Virus record (IMG/VR): IMGVR_UViG_3300025732_000186
Span: 1-30,390 of that record
Length of the DNA: 30,390 nucleotides
From: a virus
Reading direction: 5' to 3' (one strand)
The notes below the pieces were generated by a model. It made no database searches, was not told the DNA's origin, and saw only the letters and a list, made by a program, of their open reading frames with translations. Below, in pieces: positions 26,251-30,390 of the stretch. The position numbers were made by a program, and so were the translations under genes. Numbering within the stretch: the stretch's first letter is position 1; each line of letters starts with the position of its first letter.

Positions 26251-27308
26251 GGAATTGCCTCGAAAGTGATCGTCCCGAGGACTGGGAATGATCCAGCCGG
26301 CACCGAGATGTTGCCTGTCGGACTGACGAGGACGTGATCCACTTCCCCAGCACTCGTCGAGACGACCTCATTCAGATGGCTGATCAGAATCGTTCCACCG
26401 ACCTCCGCCTCGCGCTGGAATAGAGACTGGATCTCAGCCGTGACAGCCGATCGAACCGCAGCTGTATTCGGATCGAGCTGGATGGTGAAGTTCACCGTGA
26501 AAGCGTTCGGAGCGAAGACTTGAGGAGTCGCCGTGACCGGCCTGAGCTCGTCGATATATTCCTGAACCTCCGCAACCTTTGCCGCGTTCGGAATTGGATC
26601 CAGCGGATCCGGACCCACGATAAAGATTGCGACCGTTCCTGGGCCGAAGTAGAGCGGAAACACGAACGCACGGTCCACCCCAGAGATCGAGGTTGCCCAC
26701 TGCTCATAATCCGACGCCGCTCCACCCTGAGGCGGCTGCTGGATCCTAGCGATCAGTCGCTCTCTTAGGGCCTCGTCGTCCTCCGACTCGATTCCGTTCG
26801 TCAGCCCGTCGAGCCCTACGGTCGCAGATCCAGAGATCCCAGCGATCGGGGCCAGGAGCGAAAGACTCACGCCCGAGTCCGAGTTCCCAGATGCGCCCGC
26901 TAAAACGGCCGTCACCGGCACAGTTGCAGTCCCCGAGCTGATCGTCCCGTCCTCGTCGGTCGTATATTCGACTTCGTCGGAGCGACGGAGGACCGTTCCC
27001 GACGGGATGACGCTGCCATCGGACCCTGCAAAAATTACAGACCCCTGCGCGTAATCCGCGGCCCGCCGCGTCACTCCCCAGATCTGAGCGTGGCGCTCGA
27101 GGTAATCCGCGTCAGCCGTGTCGATGATGATTTGCTTGGAGATCCATTCCAGATGCCCGTGCAGGAGATGAACCGCGCCGCCGTATGCTTTCGCTAGGAC
27201 GCTGACGTTCGAGCGCCGAAGCGAAGCCCCAGTGAGCCCCAGCCCGCTCTCCATGTCCGTTTTGATACGCTCGACGATCTCGCTGAGCTTCGGTCTACTG
27301 AACGCCAT
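26247..27308 (-). CDS. Baseplate J-like protein (Mu gp47)
   Basis: A 353-residue baseplate wedge protein. N-terminal MAFSRPKLSEIVERIKTDMESGLG, then ISKQIIIDTADADYLERHAQIWGVTRRAADYAQGSVIFAGSDGSVIPSGTVLRRSD. This is the conserved first half of the gpJ/gp47 family (membership of the ring that contacts the sheath). The second half, GAASDYEQWATSISGVDRAFVFPLYFGPGTVAIFIVGPDPL, is equally typical. It follows gp46 by two bases. Baseplate_J proteins trigger sheath contraction on host binding. Confidence 0.93.
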   Translation of the reverse strand: MAFSRPKLSEIVERIKTDMESGLGLTGASLRRSNVSVLAKAYGGAVHLLHGHLEWISKQIIIDTADADYLERHAQIWGVTRRAADYAQGSVIFAGSDGSVIPSGTVLRRSDEVEYTTDEDGTISSGTATVPVTAVLAGASGNSDSGVSLSLLAPIAGISGSATVGLDGLTNGIESEDDEALRERLIARIQQPPQGGAASDYEQWATSISGVDRAFVFPLYFGPGTVAIFIVGPDPLDPIPNAAKVAEVQEYIDELRPVTATPQVFAPNAFTVNFTIQLDPNTAAVRSAVTAEIQSLFQREAEVGGTILISHLNEVVSTSAGEVDHVLVSPTGNISVPAGSFPVLGTITFEAIP

Positions 27309-27310
27309 GT

Positions 27311-27772
27311 TTAACCCCCGATGACCCCGCTCCAGAGATAGTCGAACTTGAACTCGCTTCGATCTCCTCCTGGGCGATATATTTCGACCGCGATCCCGAG
27401 CATCCCACGCGATGGGAATGACGTCGTCACGTTGACCTTCTCAGCGATCCCGTCCTCGATAAGCCACGCGAGCGCCTCTTGGCAATACTCTCGAGCCCGC
27501 TCCGCCACCGACTGAGTCTGCTTCTCCCTCATGAGAAGCCAGAGCTTCGATCCGTGCTTATCGTTCTGAACTTCAGACAGCTCGTCCGCCCAGAAACCAC
27601 GCCTCGAGCTCTCGCCGACCGGAAGCTCATCGCTCTCGACGCGCTGGTCCGTAAAAAGAGACAGAATCACCGCCGTCTTCAACCCAGAATCGACGACTAG
27701 GTCGTTCTTCTCGACCTTCATGTCGATCGAGTTGTAGGAGATATCAAAGAGCCCCAGATCGCCGATCGTCAT
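27311..27772 (-). CDS. Baseplate wedge protein, Mu gp46 (GP46 family)
   Basis: A 153-residue protein of the gp46/gpW-like wedge family: DLVVDSGLKTAVILSLFTDQRVESDELPVGESSRRGFWADEL, the family's most conserved segment, followed by GSKLWLLMREKQTQSVAERAREYCQEALAWLIEDGIAEKVNV. In Mu and relatives it links the central hub to the J-protein. It stands in the standard place between spike (gp45) and J (gp47). Confidence 0.9.
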   Translation of the reverse strand: MTIGDLGLFDISYNSIDMKVEKNDLVVDSGLKTAVILSLFTDQRVESDELPVGESSRRGFWADELSEVQNDKHGSKLWLLMREKQTQSVAERAREYCQEALAWLIEDGIAEKVNVTTSFPSRGMLGIAVEIYRPGGDRSEFKFDYLWSGVIGG

Positions 27773-27781
27773 ATCCCTACA

Positions 27782-28345
27782 CTACCCCTTCACCTTCAGC
27801 GTTGTCGACAAATGGGCAGCCGTACTCGGAGCATTTGGGGGGCTTGTCGGAGACCCCGGAGACGTCGACGTATGGACGTGGGAATTGAAGAAGCTCTGAA
27901 AGCTCTCTCCCATGATCGCCTTCTCTAACGCCCCGCTTCCAATCTCGACCTCGGGAGAGTTCACCACGACCTTCGCCGCGGACTTGATCTCGATAGTTCC
28001 GCCTCGCTTGAGATGGATAGAGTCGCCCTCGTCCGTGTAGAGCGCGACCTCCCCCTCCTGGAGCGTCTTGAGCCTGTAGCGCCGATCGTCGACAGCGATC
28101 ATTAAGCCGAACTCCCGACTCCCGTTCGGGAATAGGACCACGCACTCCGCGCCAGCCTTCGGGAGACTCGTGAAGCCGTACTCCTGCACCCGCTCGACGT
28201 TGTCCCGGACCTCGTCCGCCATTAGCTTGACCTGAAACCGCTGGTTGGGAGTCGTATCCTTCGAGAGCTGGATGAGCCCGCGGCTGATTAGCAGCGAGAC
28301 CCGTCGACGAAGTGGTTCTATGATCCGAGCGATCTGGTCGATCAT
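27782..28345 (-). CDS. Baseplate central spike protein, Mu gp45 (gpV-like)
   Basis: A 187-residue spike. The OB-fold N-domain includes IDQIARIIEPLRRRVSLLISRG and VQEYGFTSLPKAGAECVVLFPNGSREFGLMIAVDDRRYRL. A beta-helical shaft follows (GEVALYTDEGDSIHLKRGGTIEIKSAAKVVVNSPEVEIGSG), and the tip HVHTSTSPGSPTSPPNAP carries the H-x-H that coordinates iron in gp45/gpV spike apices. A trimer would pierce the outer membrane. ATG 28345 overlaps the previous stop (ATGA), fixing the start against an open frame extending upstream. Confidence 0.92.
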   Translation of the reverse strand: MIDQIARIIEPLRRRVSLLISRGLIQLSKDTTPNQRFQVKLMADEVRDNVERVQEYGFTSLPKAGAECVVLFPNGSREFGLMIAVDDRRYRLKTLQEGEVALYTDEGDSIHLKRGGTIEIKSAAKVVVNSPEVEIGSGALEKAIMGESFQSFFNSHVHTSTSPGSPTSPPNAPSTAAHLSTTLKVKG

Positions 28346-29415
28346 GCGATGGAGTTCTCCCGAATCAGCTTCTTGAGAAGGTCGACCTCGTTCTTCTTCG
28401 GGGTGTATTCCGGACGATATGCGTCCTTGCGCGTGAACTTGAGATCCGCGACCGTCCCGCTCATGGAGATCGTCAGCGTCAGATCCTCGAGGAGAAGCTC
28501 CTGATCCACGCCGATCCAAGGGCTCTTGATCTTGTAGAGTCGATTCGGCTCGAAGATGGATCCGTCCTTCAGCCTCCAGCCCTGAACTTTGGCCGAGACC
28601 TTGACGCTTTCGCCCTTCCGATGAACGGACTCCCACTTCGCCCGGGTCTGACAGAGCTCCGGAGCGTTCGATTGCTCCGCCGTGACCACGAGCAGCCGGG
28701 ACCTCGAGACCTCTGAGTCGAACGCCTTGCCGATCGGCTGGAAGCCTTGGATCTCGTCCAGCCCCTCGAGCCCAGACTGGGAGATGACCCTGTATTCTTT
28801 GAACCGATTCTTCATGGAGAAGCTCGAGCTCGCCGCGAGAATGTTCTCTCCCTCGATGAGCTGGGCAGCCGCCGTCGACTGACCGACCTTCTGGATCACG
28901 AGCGTTCCCTTCCCGTCACTCGTGAGAAGTAGCCCGACCTGTCGAGCCGATCGGTCTAGGACCGAGAAGATCGTGTCCCCCGGGTTGATCGATACCTTCT
29001 CGAGCTTCCGAGTCGCCCCGGACTCGTTCTTGACCTTCACTCCGACCGGAGCGGAGAGCTTCTTCGCGAGCTCCGTGAGCGAGATATTCGTCAGCTCAGC
29101 CTTCTCCGCGTAGTCCACCGAGCAGTCGACGAGATCCCCAGTCCGCTCCCTACCGCTGACCGTGATCGTCCGCTGTCTCGCGTCATAGCTCGTTTCCACG
29201 TCCTCGACGTAGCCCTTGAGAACCGTATCCCCGTTGCTCTTGATCTCGCAGGAGTCGCCCGGGATCAGGATCCAAGGCTTGTCCGCGCCGCTCCAGTTAT
29301 CAGTCAGCGAGAGCGAAAAGCTCGCCGCGACCGCCTTGATCGATCGCGTGATCGTGACCTGCTTCCAGCCCTCATAATTCTTGCCGCGGACCGTTAGGGT
29401 CACGTTCTCAGCCAT
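28342..29415 (-). CDS. Baseplate hub protein, Mu gp44 (gpD / gp27-like)
   Basis: A 357-residue hub protein starting MAENVTLTVRGKNYEGWKQVTITRSIKAVAASFSLSLTD. It continues with IPGDSCEIKSNGDTVLKGYVEDVETSYDARQRTITVSGRERTGDLVDC and FSVLDRSARQVGLLLTSDGKGTLVIQK, the usual succession of the gp44/phage late control D family (tandem T4 gp27-like barrels). It joins tail tube and spike as a trimer. Starts eight bases before the end of the gp43-like gene. Confidence 0.92.
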   Translation of the reverse strand: MAENVTLTVRGKNYEGWKQVTITRSIKAVAASFSLSLTDNWSGADKPWILIPGDSCEIKSNGDTVLKGYVEDVETSYDARQRTITVSGRERTGDLVDCSVDYAEKAELTNISLTELAKKLSAPVGVKVKNESGATRKLEKVSINPGDTIFSVLDRSARQVGLLLTSDGKGTLVIQKVGQSTAAAQLIEGENILAASSSFSMKNRFKEYRVISQSGLEGLDEIQGFQPIGKAFDSEVSRSRLLVVTAEQSNAPELCQTRAKWESVHRKGESVKVSAKVQGWRLKDGSIFEPNRLYKIKSPWIGVDQELLLEDLTLTISMSGTVADLKFTRKDAYRPEYTPKKNEVDLLKKLIRENSIA

Positions 29416-30390
29416 TGAGGGCCTTCAGCCTCTCTCCGGCTGGAATGAACCCCGGATGCTCGATTCCGTTCCGAGAAATGAGATCCGCCTCGTTCTCGAT
29501 CGTCCCGAAGTTCTCGTAGGCCAGGAGCAGCGACGGAGTCGTCCGGGATACCTGGAGCTCGATCTCCTGAGCGAGCGTGGTCCCCGGAGCTGGCACCGCT
29601 CGAGTGATCGCAACCCTCAGAGCTTGAAGAGCGATGTAAGTCTCGTCGTCCGCGTTCTCCATGATCGAGTCGATCAGATCAAGCGTCGCATCGCGCTCGA
29701 GAGCCGCCTCCTGAGCGGATTCCCAGTCTCGATCAGCGAGCGCCTCCGCTTGATTCGCCACAGCCACCGTTCGGACGAACGAGTCCATCGCTTCCGCGTT
29801 TTCCGCGACCTGAGCCTGAGACGAAACCAGAGCGGGAGCGTCGATCTGCGCCTGAATCAATGTAGGAGTCAGAAAAAAGCCCTTCAGGATCTTGGTAGCG
29901 TCCTCGTTCCCGCCGTCGCCGCCCTGAAATGCAGTCAGGAGAAGACTGAACGTCGAGTCGATCTCTTCCGCGAGCTCGTCCGGGGCCGAGACGATTCGAC
30001 TGATGTTCGACCTGATCTTTCGGACCTTGAAAGCGAGCTCCGCGACCTCGCTCAGAGCCCCGCGGACCTTCTTCTGAGCGTTCTCCACGTTTTCGAGAAC
30101 CGATCCCGTGACCTCTATTGCGCGATCTGCCACGAAGGTCGCGTAACCCACGACGGCCCATGCCTTCGAGAACTGAGCCTTCGCCTTGTCCAATACGCTT
30201 GCCTTAGCCTCGAGGAGCTGGGTAGTCGCGTCGACCTGAGGAGCTGGAGCAGTCGGATCCGTCGTCTCGACGAACTTCAGAGAGAAGCGAGCGAGCCCCC
30301 CGTCCCTGCTATTTTCGCGGACCGTGATCTCGGTACAGACGACATAGATGCGACCGAGGTACGGGTGAATCAGCTCTCCAGCGCCCTCCT
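29408..30390 (-). CDS. DNA circularisation-type baseplate protein (Mu gp43/gpN), 5' end outside window
   Basis: The frame runs in from the right edge, so the start codon is not visible; about 327 codons are seen. The first visible residues, EGAGELIHPYLGRIYVVCTE followed by ITVRENSRDGGLARFSLKFVET, match the C-terminal half of the DNA_circ_N domain. Helical segments follow (VENAQKKVRGALSEVAELAFKVRKI) and a C-terminus ending RNGIEHPGFIPAGERLKAL, the latter typical of Mu gp43. Despite the family name, the Mu protein is a baseplate or tail assembly protein. An internal TTG at 30193 is not the start. Confidence 0.88.
   Translation of the reverse strand, partial: EGAGELIHPYLGRIYVVCTEITVRENSRDGGLARFSLKFVETTDPTAPAPQVDATTQLLEAKASVLDKAKAQFSKAWAVVGYATFVADRAIEVTGSVLENVENAQKKVRGALSEVAELAFKVRKIRSNISRIVSAPDELAEEIDSTFSLLLTAFQGGDGGNEDATKILKGFFLTPTLIQAQIDAPALVSSQAQVAENAEAMDSFVRTVAVANQAEALADRDWESAQEAALERDATLDLIDSIMENADDETYIALQALRVAITRAVPAPGTTLAQEIELQVSRTTPSLLLAYENFGTIENEADLISRNGIEHPGFIPAGERLKALNG

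Overview
The window is a GC-rich (about 60 % by eye) segment of a temperate, contractile-tailed phage of a Gram-negative host. Mu-type baseplate genes (gp43 to gp48 equivalents), collar-type and kelch-type tail fibres, a RecE/RecT recombination pair, a lambda-O-like replication gene with an internal origin, a DnaB-type helicase domain, an amidase endolysin and a tyrosine integrase are all present. No bacterial housekeeping gene was found. The host is not identifiable from the sequence. A lipoprotein overlapping its upstream gene in Rz/Rz1 style and a LydA-like holin suggest an outer membrane.

Layout. (1) 1-755: a virion-assembly gene running off the left edge, divergent from a metallophosphoesterase (834-1796). 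(2) 1859-7050, minus strand: a beta-helix protein, a coiled-coil tail fibre, small tail-associated proteins and a possible membrane/lysis trio. (3) 7047-9566, minus strand: repressor-like HTH, PD-(D/E)XK nuclease, lambda-O-like initiator with iterons in its coding sequence, and helicase. A candidate oop-like antisense RNA lies between nuclease and initiator. (4) 9669-11577, plus strand: RecE, RecT and an excisionase-like protein, followed by a strong terminator. (5) 11685-13131, plus strand: a separately promoted operon with the endolysin. (6) 13055-15132: a CsrA-like regulator, an aberrant tRNA-like gene, and a chain of very small zinc-finger, HTH and membrane genes. (7) 15200-17987, minus strand: a translationally coupled operon led by a PAPS-reductase-like PP-loop protein and a C5 cytosine methyltransferase. 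Both start codons sit behind a copy of the same hairpin with the Shine-Dalgarno in its loop. (8) 17988-19299: a second aberrant tRNA-like sequence, small genes, and a probable attP (3' part of a tRNA-Leu flanked by arm repeats). (9) 19300-20598: integrase. (10) 20480-30390, minus strand: holin, fibres and baseplate genes, running off the right edge.

Phage genes lie on both sides of the attachment site and arm-type repeats flank its tRNA-like core on both sides. This fits attP in a circular or permuted phage genome better than the end of a prophage. The minus-strand late genes would then run leftward past position 1 and re-enter at the right edge with the baseplate genes.

The most interesting signals are regulatory: the CsrA-like protein together with two GGA-in-loop hairpins in front of the modification genes, the oop-like RNA, two tRNA-like genes with non-standard anticodon loops, and a very high GATC density that drops sharply inside the kelch fibre gene. 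All functional statements come from motif recognition by eye. No database search was run.
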